Position numbers and translations under genes: made by a program
Assembly: GCA_006386115.1 (NCBI GenBank)
Contig: VFIW01000014.1
Coordinates: forward strand, 446,322 to 510,321
Origin: Globisporangium splendens
Taxonomy: Eukaryota; Oomycota; Peronosporomycetes; Pythiales; Pythiaceae
Direction of reading: 5' to 3'
Length of the DNA: 64,000 nt
Notes under the pieces: model-generated
Told to the model about the DNA's origin: nothing
The model's database searches: none
The model's input: the letters and a program-made list of their open reading frames with translations, nothing else
Shown: positions 22,323-32,261 of the stretch, one piece after another
Layout: each line of letters opens with the position of its first letter
Numbering within the stretch: the stretch's first letter is position 1

Positions 22323-22615
22323 CAACACTGTATGTAACCAATTGCATTTTAGCCAATAAGAACATTCCATTGAAGTTTAATCTCATTGGATGATAGTCGG
22401 ATTAGACGCCCGACTATCTACCAATCGAAGACGCCGTAGGAACAACCCACCAGACTTGCATTTCAGACCTTAAGATTTCAATTCACTTCTCGTTTTGCAC
22501 GTTACCGCGCAAAGTTCCCTTCCTTCTCTTGGACACAGCGTTACCGTTGTGTCCTTCCTCTCACCTGCGCTTCCTCAACGCACGTGTACGCCGTGTAACG
22601 GGCATTCCCGTTACA
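22323..22615 (+). repeat. Element A, 5' LTR (3' part only)
   Basis: Aligns with the last about 290 bp of the element B LTR (aacactgta... to ...cccgttaca) with many substitutions. The first about 130 bp of the LTR are missing or too diverged. It ends in TTACA and is followed by cc and tggtagcactttg, the primer-binding site also used by B. Confidence 0.65.
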
Positions 22616-22694
22616 CCTGGTAGCACTTTGTGGTCCATCCAACCACAGAGCGAGAACCGTCAGCAATGAATGCTGACGAAGAAACTATGTTGGG
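22616..22694 (+). mobile_element. Element A, leader and gag start, cut by element C
   Basis: Contains the primer-binding site (22618 on) and the gag start codon at 22666, aligned with the B gag start at 46176. Nine codons later the sequence is interrupted by element C with the target duplication ttggg at 22690-22694; A resumes after the second ttggg at 31197. Confidence 0.75.
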
Positions 22695-23225
22695 TGTAAC
22701 GGGGTTACACTGTAACATGGTTACGCACTTGTGTTGTGCCACACAAACAAACCGAACCTTGCAGTACGTAGAGTACGCGCAACAAGTTTAAGACCAAACC
22801 ATGAGGTCCGTCGTACTTGCTCGAACCTTCACGGTGGAGCCGGCAGCCAGTCTGAGTGACGGCGCCTCCGATTGGTAATTGAACATGCATTTCATCCAAT
22901 CACATAAGACAACTAGCGTTAGTCTTTCATAGCCACTCATTTCCCCATGGGGAGTAATTACACTTGAGATTGCTATTGTTCATAGTTACATAAAGATAAT
23001 CCAGGTTGTCCTACAGAGGGCAACCTCCAACAAATAAACAGTTCCATTTTTACCGTTAACTAAGTCTTTGGTTATCGACGGTTACTCTATAGAGACCTAT
23101 AGGTAACCGATTGTTGCACTGCAGGAAGCAGGCAACAGCTCTCGGAACGGAGTCCTTGAGAGAAGCGTTGCATACGCTTCCTCACACACGTACCGTGCTG
23201 CGTAACTCGGAAGTGTCCGGTTACA
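22695..23225 (+). repeat. Element C, 5' LTR
   Basis: Starts TGTAACGGGG and ends CCGGTTACA. An AATAAA signal is at about 23033. Directly followed by ac and the primer-binding site tggtagcactag at 23228. Confidence 0.9.
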
Positions 23226-23297
23226 ACTGGTAGCACTAGTAGTCAATCTACGACCCGGCAGAGGTGACTGCCTGAATCGCTTCCTCAAGGATTCATC

Positions 23298-24491
23298 ATG
23301 GCGTCAATTGACCCTGCGCAGTTCCCGCACCTCTCGGCTGAGCACCGGAGTGTGCTGACCCGAATGGCACAAGCTCTAGGCGACCAAGTCGCGCTAGACG
23401 TGCTCTCGGCGTCGCCGGAACAGCAAATCTTTCGACTCGAGCAGTTCGAGAACTTCTCGAACGCTCAGCGCCTCGAAGGAGAGCGAAGTGCGCAAGCACA
23501 AATGCAAGCCACCGCAAGCTTGACCGCAGAGATGCTGCGCTCAGCTGCTGAGTCGCGCGAAGCGCTCGAGCGAGTGGTATCTGTGGTTGCTGGTGCAGCC
23601 ACGTCTTTGTCGAGTGCGGCTTCTGCGCCTCAGACACCCACGTCCCAAACTCCCCGCCCGAGAGCTGTCAAGATCGACGCTCCGAAATTCGATGGTGCGG
23701 ATGGCGACAAGCTCATCCACTGGCTACTCGCCGTGGAGCGTTGCGCCAAGGCTCAGCTCATCGACAGCAACGAGCAGATGGTGTCTTACGCCATCTCGAA
23801 CCTGCGCGGTCGAGCGTCGGAATGGGCATTCTCGACGTTGCTCGCCGATGAGTGTGCATTCGACACGTGGGATATTTTCTGTGCGAGAATCACCGCCATG
23901 TATCAGCCTCCGAACAACGAAGTGCTGTTGCAAGGTCGTTTCTTCTCCTTGAAACAAGGGAAGCTCTCGCTGGAACGATACATCCAGGAGATGAGAAGCC
24001 TGTGCGCGGCGATCACGACCAGCCCTTTGCCTGAGTCTGTGAAAGTGCCTGCGTTTCTCAACGGCCTCAACAGTGGACCAGCGCGTCAGGAGTTGTACCG
24101 ACGCTTGCCGGCCACGATGGAAGATGCGATCCGCATTGCGCTCGTTGAGCAGCAATCGTTCAGAGTCAGCCGACCTGATTGGAACGCTGGCCGCCACAAC
24201 GGTGCGCATCACAGCCACCGAGCAGTCACGAATGAGCGGCGCTTCCATGGTCCGACACCAATGGATCTCAGCAGCGCCGAAGTGACCTGCTTTAACTGTG
24301 GCAAGCGAGGACACTATCAGTCGAAGTGTCCCGCTCCAAGGCAGTCCGCTCCTCGCACTGGAAATCAGGCGAGGGACTACCAAACGCCGCGCGGCAACCA
24401 CGCTCACCGAGGTGGCAGATCCGCTGCGGCAAGAAAGGGAAACGGAATGTCTCAGTCGAAGCGGGACGCTCTACTGAGACAGACTCTATAG
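23298..24491 (+). CDS. Element C Gag
   Basis: 397 residues, intact. A helical N-terminus is followed by a Ty3-type capsid region (about 120-300; 'FDGADGDKLIHWLLAVERC', 'LERYIQEMRSL') and a CCHC zinc knuckle at about 331-344 (CFNCGKRGHYQSKC), then a basic Gly/Arg tail. It forms the particle and binds RNA. The ATG at 23298 is the first good start after the primer-binding site. The stop lies just beyond the frameshift hairpin, so Gag-Pol is made by slipping into the -1 frame. Confidence 0.9.
   Translation: MASIDPAQFPHLSAEHRSVLTRMAQALGDQVALDVLSASPEQQIFRLEQFENFSNAQRLEGERSAQAQMQATASLTAEMLRSAAESREALERVVSVVAGAATSLSSAASAPQTPTSQTPRPRAVKIDAPKFDGADGDKLIHWLLAVERCAKAQLIDSNEQMVSYAISNLRGRASEWAFSTLLADECAFDTWDIFCARITAMYQPPNNEVLLQGRFFSLKQGKLSLERYIQEMRSLCAAITTSPLPESVKVPAFLNGLNSGPARQELYRRLPATMEDAIRIALVEQQSFRVSRPDWNAGRHNGAHHSHRAVTNERRFHGPTPMDLSSAEVTCFNCGKRGHYQSKCPAPRQSAPRTGNQARDYQTPRGNHAHRGGRSAAARKGNGMSQSKRDALLRQTL
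24437..24480 (+). promoter_or_regulatory. Element C -1 ribosomal frameshift signal
   Basis: Slippery heptamer G GGA AAC at 24437-24443, in the Gag frame exactly as X XXY YYZ. A 5-nt spacer (ggaat) follows, then an 8-bp perfect stem gtctcagt (24449-24456) with actgagac (24473-24480); the loop can form a further 4-bp stem (agcg/cgct). The pol frame is -1 relative to gag. The same heptamer type drives frameshifting in several retroviruses. Confidence 0.75.
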
Positions 24492-27400
24492 CTTCGGCGT
24501 CGCCGACTACTAGAGTCGTGCAGATGGGAAGCTTAGTCCCAGGAGCTCTTGACAACAAGGCTCCGAGTGAGATGTTGGTATATAGCGCCGATGTGAAGGG
24601 CTATGAGAAGAAAATGACGGTTCTTGTTGACTGCGGTGCGTCACAGAACTTCGTCTCGAAGGCAGCTCTGAAAAAGAGTCTGCAAGCGTATGAGCGACTT
24701 GTCCACAGTGGCAAGCGCGAGAAGATGATCGTACGTCTGGCCGATGGGTCGACAGTACACACTGAAGGGGTTCAAGTCGAACTCTCTTTCAGTTTTTGCG
24801 ACTTTGTCTGCAAAGAAACGTTCGTGGTACTAGCGATGGGGTCGAAGTACGACCTCATCCTAGGGATGCCTTGGCTGGCGAAACATCAGCCTTGGATCGA
24901 TTGGCGAGCACGCACAATCGGAAGCTCCACCCCTTCCTCTGATGAAGAGCGAAGGTTGCGGGAAAATTTCCACGCAATGGATGCGAGCTTTGAACACGCT
25001 GTGGCAGGGAGCCCAGCAGGAAGACATGCGGCGGCAGCGAGCCCCGCTTCAAACACTCACGCTGTGGCAGGGAGCCCAGCTAGAAGATGCGCTGAGGCAG
25101 GGAGCCCAGCAAAGAGATCAACTGCGGCAGGTAGCCCAGTTTGTGCGGAAGCGCCAGAAAGTCCAGACGTGGACACTGGTGCGCAAGTGTGCGGCTCCAG
25201 AGCACCCGAGCCAGCCCCCGCAAGTGACAGCGACAGTACAGGTGTACACGCGTCAACCAGCTCGTACCACCCTGACGGTGCAGTACTGGAGCTCAGAACC
25301 GCGAGGTCGCGCGTTCGCATCAACCGACGAGGGCGACGCAAGTTGTCAGCTCGCGAGAGAGACAGTGCATTGGCATCTGTTGCTGAGGAAACGGCCGCCT
25401 CGCATATGATTGCCCCATCTCTCAATGCAGCTGCAACTTCGCTGCGCGCCTTCGACAGGATCTCGGATCCGTCGATAGATCGCGCTCACGTTGACGTGGC
25501 GCTCAGACGCGCGACACGCAGTCCGGAAGCAAACGCATCAGACGAAGTGTTCTTCGCTGAATTTGCGGCGCTCCATGAGCTGTCGAGTACCGTTGAGGCG
25601 ATTGTATCCCTCGAAGAAATGAGCTATGAGCTCTTTCTTACGGATCTAGAGCGTGACCAGATCCGCGAGATCGTCGTTCCGACTGCGTTTCCGCGTGGCG
25701 AACTATGCACCTCGTCCACTGCGGATGAGAGTGTTTTGGAGCCAGACAAACAGAAACGGTTTGCTGCTCAGGATTGGGACGCCGTGAAAGGCAGTCCATA
25801 CTTTGACTTATTGTGGGAGTTCAAAGATGTGTTTCCCGACAAAGTGCCAAGTGCCCTGCCCGTTGATCGTGGCGTACGGCACGAGATCGATCTCGAGCCC
25901 GGGAGCAAATATTGCGTGACCAGACAATGGCCGCTGCCCCGCGAGCAGGTTGAGGCAATCGACGAGTTCTTCGCGAAACGAGCCCTCGCCGGTCATGTGA
26001 GAGAAAGCAAGTCTCCACATAGCTCACCCACGTTTTGTGTGCGGAAAGCGACTGGTGGCTGGCGCATTGTTCACGCTTTCAACAAGCTGAACGCCGCCAC
26101 CATTCCGGCACAAACGCCGATCCCAAGGAAGGATGTCTTGATCGACTCCATGGGCGGCTCGACAGTGTTCTCCGCACTGGATCTGATGGATGGGTTCTAT
26201 CAGATCCTCATGCGAGAGAGCGACGTTCCCTTGACGGCAGTAAGCACACCCAGCGGGATGCTGTGGGAGTGGCTCGTTATGCCGCAAGGTTTGAAGAATG
26301 CACCAGCGACGTTCAATCGTCTGGTAATGCATCTTCTGCGTCCTCATCGTGCGTATGCACCGAGCTATTTCGATGACATCTTCGTGCACAGTCGTGCCGA
26401 AGGAGATCTCAGTGCCGTTGACGTGCACAAGAGACATTTGCGCTCAGTGTTGCAGTGCTTACGAGACAACAGTCTGTATTGCAACCTGAAGAAGTGCATC
26501 TTTGGCGCCTCAGAGATACCGATCCTGGGCTGCTATGTTGGCAAAGCTGGCGTCCGCGCGGACCCAGAGAAGATCAAGGCGATCGCCGACTGGCCGATCC
26601 CAAAGAATGTCAAGGACTTGCGCAAGTGGCTTGGCTTGGCAAATTACTTGCACAAGTACAGCCACAACTATGCGGCAAGAGTCCGTCCGCCCACGCATCT
26701 CTTGAAAAAGGATGTCGAGTGGGACTGGACGAATGATGTCACGAATGCATTCATTGACGTGAAGGAGTCGCTCGTTCGCGCTCCTGTCCTGGCGTTGCCG
26801 GACCACACGAAAGCCTTCAGCGTCGTGTGCGATGCCAGCGATTTTGCAATTGCTGTGCACTGATGCAGAAGGATGATGACGGCCATGAGCGCGTCGTATC
26901 ATACCAAAGCAGACTGCTTAAGGCAGCTGAAAAGAATTATCCTGTGCACGACAAGGAGCTGCTTGCGATCAAGTACGCTCTCTTGAAGTTCAGGGTCCAC
27001 CTTTTGGGTGCGACACCGTTCGTTGTGTACACGGATCACGCGTCCTTGCGGACCGCGATTAATTCCCCCCATTTATCGCAGCGAATGGCGCGATGGCTTG
27101 CATTCTTCTCCGAGTTCAACTTTCGGGTCGAATACAAGCCGGGAAAGGAAAATGTTCTGGCGGACGCGCTCTCGCGCCGTCCAGATTACGAGTCGAGCGT
27201 TGACGACAGCTCTGACGCCCTGTGTTTGGAGCGCACTCCTGATCTCATGCATCTGAGCATCAGTCGAGTGCAAACAAAGCTCAAGGACAATATTCAGTCG
27301 CTTTATGCAAAGGACGATGAATGTCGCTTGTTGCTTGCTCACTTTGACGGCTCGTCCAAAGAGTCATTGCCTGCCAAACTCGAGTCAAAGCTTGCTCGGC

Positions 27401-29508
27401 TTAGTTACCACGACGGGTTGTTGTGGCATCGACTGTCCAACTTTGATTACCCGCGTGTGTATGTACCGCATGACCAGGATCTGAAACTTTCGATCCTGCA
27501 TGAGTTTCACGATGCACCAGCGAGTGGGCATCTCGGGCGTGAAAAGACCTTCTTGCAAGTGTCTAATGTGTTTTGGTGGCCACACCAATACAAATGGGTG
27601 GCCAATTATGTACGCTCATGCGAACAGTGCCAGCGCGTGAAGCCTGCGGGCAAGAACAAAGCGCCGCTGCATCCGCTGCCGATTCCGCAAGATTGCTGGA
27701 AGTCGGTCAGCATGGATTTCGTCTTCGGTTTCCCGGAAGACAAGGCGCGCAACACAGGCGTCGTCGTGTTCGTCGACCGACTGAGCAAAATGGTGCACGT
27801 TGCACCCGTGCGCAAGCATGTCACTGCGCAAGAGACGGCGTGCCTATTTTTAGAGCACGTGTTCCGCTATCACGGCTTGCCCGAGTCTATTGTATCAGAC
27901 CGGGACCCGCGTTTTACCGCTGCCTTTTGGCGCGAACTCTTTCGCCTGCTCGGCACAGATCTGGCGATGTCCTCTGCCGATCGCCCCGAGACAGACGGGC
28001 AAACCGAGCGCGTGAACCGTGTCGTCGAGGATATTCTTCGCAGCATCGCTGTCGATCATCCCCGCGACTGGAGCCGCTGGCTGCCGTACGCCGAGTTTGC
28101 TATAAATAGCAGCGAGCACACCTCTGCGGCCGTGACTCCGTTCTATTTTAACTCGCTGCGGCACCCGCGCGTACTCGCCACTCTGTTCGAGGGCGTCGAA
28201 CGTTCTGCGGTGGGAGGGCAACTCGCTGCGCTCGATGCGAGTGCGCGATCTCCGTCACCGGACGTGGCGTCGACCGCTCACGTGGACGCGCGCGATGCGC
28301 CGCCTGTGCGGTCGCACTTCGAATCTGTCACGGTCTTACCGGACAGCACGCAGAGCATTGACATGTCGGGCACGGTACAGAGTTACGGTACTCGTGTCCC
28401 TATAGATGGCTCTTCCACGGTACTGAGTTACGGTACTCGTGCTAAAAATAGCCAGTCTCAGACGGAATTAGGTGACTGCTCGTACGAGCGTCAGCCACGA
28501 AAGGAAGGACGCGCGGTGTCACACACCGGCGCAGAAATAGATCTCTCTGCAGCACGCGCTGCGAGAGCAACGACAAAGCAAGACAAAGCCGTCGCGGCAG
28601 CGCGCCAATTTGTCGATGAGCGCGCAGCATTGTTGCGTCGCGTACGCGACCAACTAGCTGCTGCACAAGACAAGCAAAAGCTCTACGCCGATAAATCGGG
28701 TAGAAAGAACAAACAAACGTTTTGTGTGGGTGATAAAGTGCTTTTAAGCATTAAAAACCTACCAAACGATGCAGTCACAACGCTCCCCAGCGGGAGTAAG
28801 TTGTTGCCACGATTCATCGGGCCATACACTGTTGTGGAGAAGATTGGAGACTTGAATTACAAGCTCGATCTCCCAACGAGAATGGCAACGCACCCCGTGT
28901 TTTACGTGGGTTTGCTTAAGCGCTACCATGACGCTACTGTGGATTTTTATCCCAGTCCGGGAGAACGTCGGTCTCATCAGGGGGCTCAGACGCCGCCCAT
29001 CGAGACACGAGCGCGTTGTGCCTCTCCCAAAGCGTCTTCACTCGCGGAGCGTACCTCGCGTGGAAGTTCTTCCTGCGGACATGGTACTCCTCCAGCATCT
29101 GACGAGCTTCCTTCAGCTCCGTCTCAAGCGCTGCCACCCTCTGCTTTAACAGCGAGGTCTCGTCCAGATATTGCTGGCGAAGGATACGGACGTCTTGCTG
29201 TAGCGCCCCCAAAGACGATGCGTTCGCGTGAACCATCTGAACCATCGCATCTGGTGCAACCACCGATGCTGAAGCGAAGTAAGGCGCCGCCGATCCCGCT
29301 GATTGACAAGCAGGGACAGCGCCACTACCATGTTGAGCGCCTGCTGCGTGTGCAGCGGCGTAAGGGGAACACCCACTACCTTGTGAAGTGGCGTGGGTAC
29401 GATGTGTCGCAGAGCTCTTGGGAGCCTGCTGAGCGTCTTCGCGAAGACGTCCCAGATCTTGTTGACGCCTTTGAGGCGCAACTGAGGGACTGTCATTCGC
29501 GCGAGTAA
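24444..29508 (+). pseudogene. Element C Pol (protease, RT, RNase H, integrase, chromodomain), one frameshift
   Basis: Pol frame opens before the frameshift site and runs to TAA at 29508. Order: aspartic protease (VDCGAS, about 24628), a linker with AGSP repeats (about 25000-25150), reverse transcriptase with YFDD (about 26364), RNase H (VCDASDFAI), integrase with an H-H-C-C zinc site (about 27503-27630) and the D,D-35-E core (SMDFVFGFP, SDRDPRF, DGQTERVNR), GPY/F-type module (about 28790-28930), a Ser/Pro/Arg-rich linker, and a chromodomain (YHVERLL...YLVKWRGYD...SWEP, about 29305-29490). A 1-nt deletion near 26853 at the start of RNase H splits the frame, so the copy is inactive although all else is intact. 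The last 575 nt overlap the antisense gene. Confidence 0.9.
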
Positions 29509-30520
29509 TTTGTCGCCTGTTACCAGCGCGACCACCCGCTCGCAGAGCCGTGCCACCGCCCTGCTTGGAGCGAAACAGACGAACACGGTCAACTGCAAAT
29601 TGCATGCGTTGACTGCGTTGCGCTGTCGGATCGGTAGACACTGTGCGAACGCTACCTCCCTTAATTTTATTGATGCACGACATGAAGTCGGCATCGTACT
29701 CTTCTTCCGTCTCTCCAACAAAGAGGACGACTGGGATCGGGTGAATGCGCAATTCCCCAGTTTCATCTCGCAATCGCTTTTCACGCCAATTTTTGAATTG
29801 AGCGTCATAGTCCCACGCACAAAGTCTGGCTCTCGCGAGCAGATTCGATGCGGTCTTGCCAGCCGGCCATAGTTCTGGCGGCGGCATTTCGGGCAGCGAG
29901 TATTTGAGCTCATCGTGAATGATAGCTCGCACTCCTGCCTCTTCGTTTGTAATGAGGACTTCGTGCTTCCTCTTACGATTGTTGACAGCCTCAACGGCGT
30001 CATTTTCCTCCTTCGTCCGATACACCGAGACGTCAGCGGATGGGTCTCGCTCGAGCTCGTGGAGATAAGCGGCGTGTCGCTCGCTTTGCATCTCTGCGTA
30101 CTCGACCCACTCGTCGATGGAGCCGGGCTTCACGGTGAGCGCTCCCTCGTCTTCAAGCGAGCTCCCGTCATTGTCAACGACGAGGAATTCCCCAGTCGCT
30201 TCCTCCTCTTCCAAACCACGCGCGAACAACGGCTTCACGGAAGGGAGATCTCCGAATCGCAACTCACTGCTTATAGCAGGAGCGCTATCAGATGTGAGAG
30301 CAGACCTGCCGTCGCTCTCCGCAGGCACGTCGACCGCATCCGCGGTGACTGTCGTTCGTCTTGCGCTCGACGCGACCTCTCTGTCTTCCTCGCGCTTGCG
30401 CAGAGTTTCGACGAGAGTGCCGACGCCTTCCCCTTTTTGTCGCGCGAGCTTCTCGCGGACAGCTTTGTTGGTGGCCATGATACTCACGTGCGCGAGCACA
30501 GTGACTATATGTGCCAACAC
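28934..30520 (-). CDS. Element C antisense ORF, coiled-coil protein of unknown function
   Basis: 528 codons on the strand opposite to gag-pol; the likely start is MATNKAVREK at 30478, 185 bp inside the 3' LTR. The N-half is acidic with a charged segment (GSIDEWVEYAEMQSERHAAY) and a basic RKRKHE that could be a nuclear signal. A central region (LPEMPPPELWP, AWDYDAQFKNWREKRLRDE) looks folded. The C-terminal part holds a coiled coil (ILRQQYLDETSLLKQRVAAL and on). No known family is recognised. The coiled coil is antisense to the pol linker before the chromodomain. It is intact while pol is broken. A promoter in the 3' LTR reading inward would be needed. Confidence 0.6.
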   Translation of the reverse strand: MLAHIVTVLAHVSIMATNKAVREKLARQKGEGVGTLVETLRKREEDREVASSARRTTVTADAVDVPAESDGRSALTSDSAPAISSELRFGDLPSVKPLFARGLEEEEATGEFLVVDNDGSSLEDEGALTVKPGSIDEWVEYAEMQSERHAAYLHELERDPSADVSVYRTKEENDAVEAVNNRKRKHEVLITNEEAGVRAIIHDELKYSLPEMPPPELWPAGKTASNLLARARLCAWDYDAQFKNWREKRLRDETGELRIHPIPVVLFVGETEEEYDADFMSCINKIKGGSVRTVSTDPTAQRSQRMQFAVDRVRLFRSKQGGGTALRAGGRAGNRRQITRANDSPSVAPQRRQQDLGRLREDAQQAPKSSATHRTHATSQGSGCSPYAAAHAAGAQHGSGAVPACQSAGSAAPYFASASVVAPDAMVQMVHANASSLGALQQDVRILRQQYLDETSLLKQRVAALETELKEARQMLEEYHVRRKNFHARYAPRVKTLWERHNALVSRWAASEPPDETDVLPDWDKNPQ

Positions 30521-30662
30521 TCGGCGAAATTAACACACGCGTCGCCGCTGTGCTCTTTCCCGAGGAATACACGAATGTTCCCCTTTCTCGGCGCACACGC
30601 GCGAGATCCACACATTTCTCACACCGACCCTTCGAGTGTTTCGCACTTTAAGTGGGGGGTAG

Positions 30663-31196
30663 TGTAACGGGGTTACACTGTAACATGGTTACGCACTTGT
30701 GTTGTGCCACACAAACAAACCGAACCTTGCAGTACGTAGAGTACGCGCAACAAGTTTAAGACCAAACCATGAGGTCCGTCGTACTTGCTCGAACCTTCAC
30801 GGTGGAGCCGGCAGCCAGTCTGAGTGACGGCGCCTCCGATTGGACATAATTGAACATGCATTTCGTCCAATCACATAAGACAACTAGCGTTAGTCTTTCA
30901 TAGCCACTCATTGCCCCATGGGGAGTAATTACACTTGAGATTGCTATTGTTCATAGTTACATAAAGATAATCCAGGTTGTCCTACAGAGGGCAACCTCCA
31001 ACAAATAAACAGTTCCATTTTTACCGTTAACTAAGTCTTTGGTTATCGACGGTTACTCTATAGAGACCTATAGGTAACCGATTGTTGCACTGCAGGAAGC
31101 AGGCAACAGCTCTCGGAACAGAGTCCTTGAGAGAAGCGTTGAATACGCTTCCTCACACACGTACCGTGCTGCGTAACTCGGAAGTGTCCAGTTACA
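30663..31196 (+). repeat. Element C, 3' LTR
   Basis: Starts TGTAACGGGG after a G-rich tract (gtggggggtag), which serves as the polypurine tract, and ends CCAGTTACA. About 99% identical to the 5' LTR; it carries 3 extra bases (ttggacataattg versus ttggtaattg). Confidence 0.9.
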
Positions 31197-31201
31197 TTGG
31201 G

Positions 31202-32243
31202 GGTCGATCCCGCGTCAACCGCGAGTCCGACAATCACGCGGGGTGATTGTCTCCACTTGAGTGACGTCGAGTGGAGTGCCCTGCAACGACTGGGGAAGGT
31301 CGTTGGCGAAAAGGCTATGTTCGCCATCCTCGCCACCTGCCCGCCGGAGCAGCATCGCCTCACGGCGATTGGGTTTCTGCAGAAGGAGGCAGAAGACCGT
31401 GGAAGAGAAGCAACCCGCGCAGTTACTGCGCAGGTATAACCCCCACGACAGAGAGCTGTAAAGCTTGGTGTCGCGAAGTATGGCGGAGGAGACAACGAGC
31501 CTCTCCTCCGATGGTTCGTTGAAATCGACGCCGCCATTCGCTCTGGGCAAATCCATGACCCAGAGCAACAGGTCGATTTCGCGATGTCCAAGCTCGCTGG
31601 GAGAGCAAAGAGCTGGGCATTCGGTCGACGAATGGCCGACCACCACTGCTTCCGCACGCTTGCGGAATTCAAAAGTGACATCCGTGCCGCCTTTGAGCCA
31701 CCAAAGTCGGAATTCCGTACTCGCACGGAATTCCTTGAGATCCGACAGGATAGACGCGACCTTCACACGTATATCCAGCATGCTCGGTACTTGGTATCAA
31801 GTATCGTGTCAGAGCCGATCGACATGGCGACGCAAGTTGCCACGTTCATGAAAGGCTTGACGGACGGTCCCGTCAAGACCTACCTGTTCCGGGAATACCC
31901 GGAAACGCTAGAGCAAGCAATCACTCTAGCGTTGCAAGAAGACTTCGGCGCGAAGCAAGCACGGCTTCGCGCGTTCCCTTACCGCGCCGCGCAATTCCGG
32001 CACGCGAAACCCTCTCCGCGTGATGACGGAGCGGAACCAATGGATCTCTCATTGGTCCAAACCTCGACAGTTCGAAAGAAAACCGTCGACAAGCGCAAGC
32101 TGCGGTGACACCGCTGCCAGAAACTGGGGCACTTTCAATACGAGTGCCGAGCGGCGCAGCCCGCTCCCCGCGTCCGAGAAACACATCGGATGACTTCTTC
32201 GCGTCCAACACGCGAAGAATAAAAAAACGTCAACCACCAGTAG
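31202..32243 (+). pseudogene. Element A gag (rest), several stops
   Basis: Continues the gag begun at 22666. Capsid homology to B Gag is clear (EKAMFAILA, LAGRAKSWAFGRRMADHHC, FLEIRQDRRDLHTYIQHA). Lesions: TAA near 31437; TGA at 32106-32108 exactly where the first Cys codon of the zinc knuckle (x-HRC-QKLGHFQYEC) should be; and TAA at 32220-32222, which abuts the slippery site. The last two are shared with B. The natural gag stop TAG (32241-32243) lies in the 5' arm of the frameshift hairpin. Confidence 0.75.
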
Positions 32244-32261
32244 ACGCGGGGCGCTCTACTG
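32222..32261 (+). promoter_or_regulatory. Element A -1 frameshift signal (blocked)
   Basis: Heptamer A AAA AAC at 32222-32228 in the Gag frame, 9-nt spacer, then a 24-nt hairpin at 32238-32261 with arms cagtaga and tctactg and inner cgc/gcg pairs. Heptamer, spacer length and hairpin length match element D, and pol is in the -1 frame. The in-frame TAA that supplies the first A of the heptamer would stop ribosomes before slipping. Confidence 0.65.

Larger units (their letters stand above)
22690..31201 (+). mobile_element. Element C: near-complete Ty3 chromodomain retrotransposon inserted in element A
   Basis: Full element 22695-31196 (8.5 kb) flanked by the 5-bp duplication ttggg (22690-22694 and 31197-31201). 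It holds LTRs of 531 and 534 bp, a primer-binding site, gag, a -1 frameshift signal, pol with a chromodomain, and an antisense ORF. The two LTRs differ by about five substitutions and one 3-bp indel (about 1%), so the insertion is fairly young. The only clear coding lesion is a 1-nt deletion in pol near 26853. Confidence 0.9.

Noticed and set aside
22785..22830. tRNA-like stretch (gctcgaacc near gaggtccg) in the C LTR
   Set aside because: No cloverleaf can be drawn, and the same sequence recurs as part of both LTRs.
32220..32228. Simple 1-nt indel in the A-run of element A as the cause of the gag/pol frame change
   Set aside because: The same -1 change occurs in C and D at slippery heptamers followed by hairpins, so it is a programmed signal; only the adjoining TAA is a lesion.
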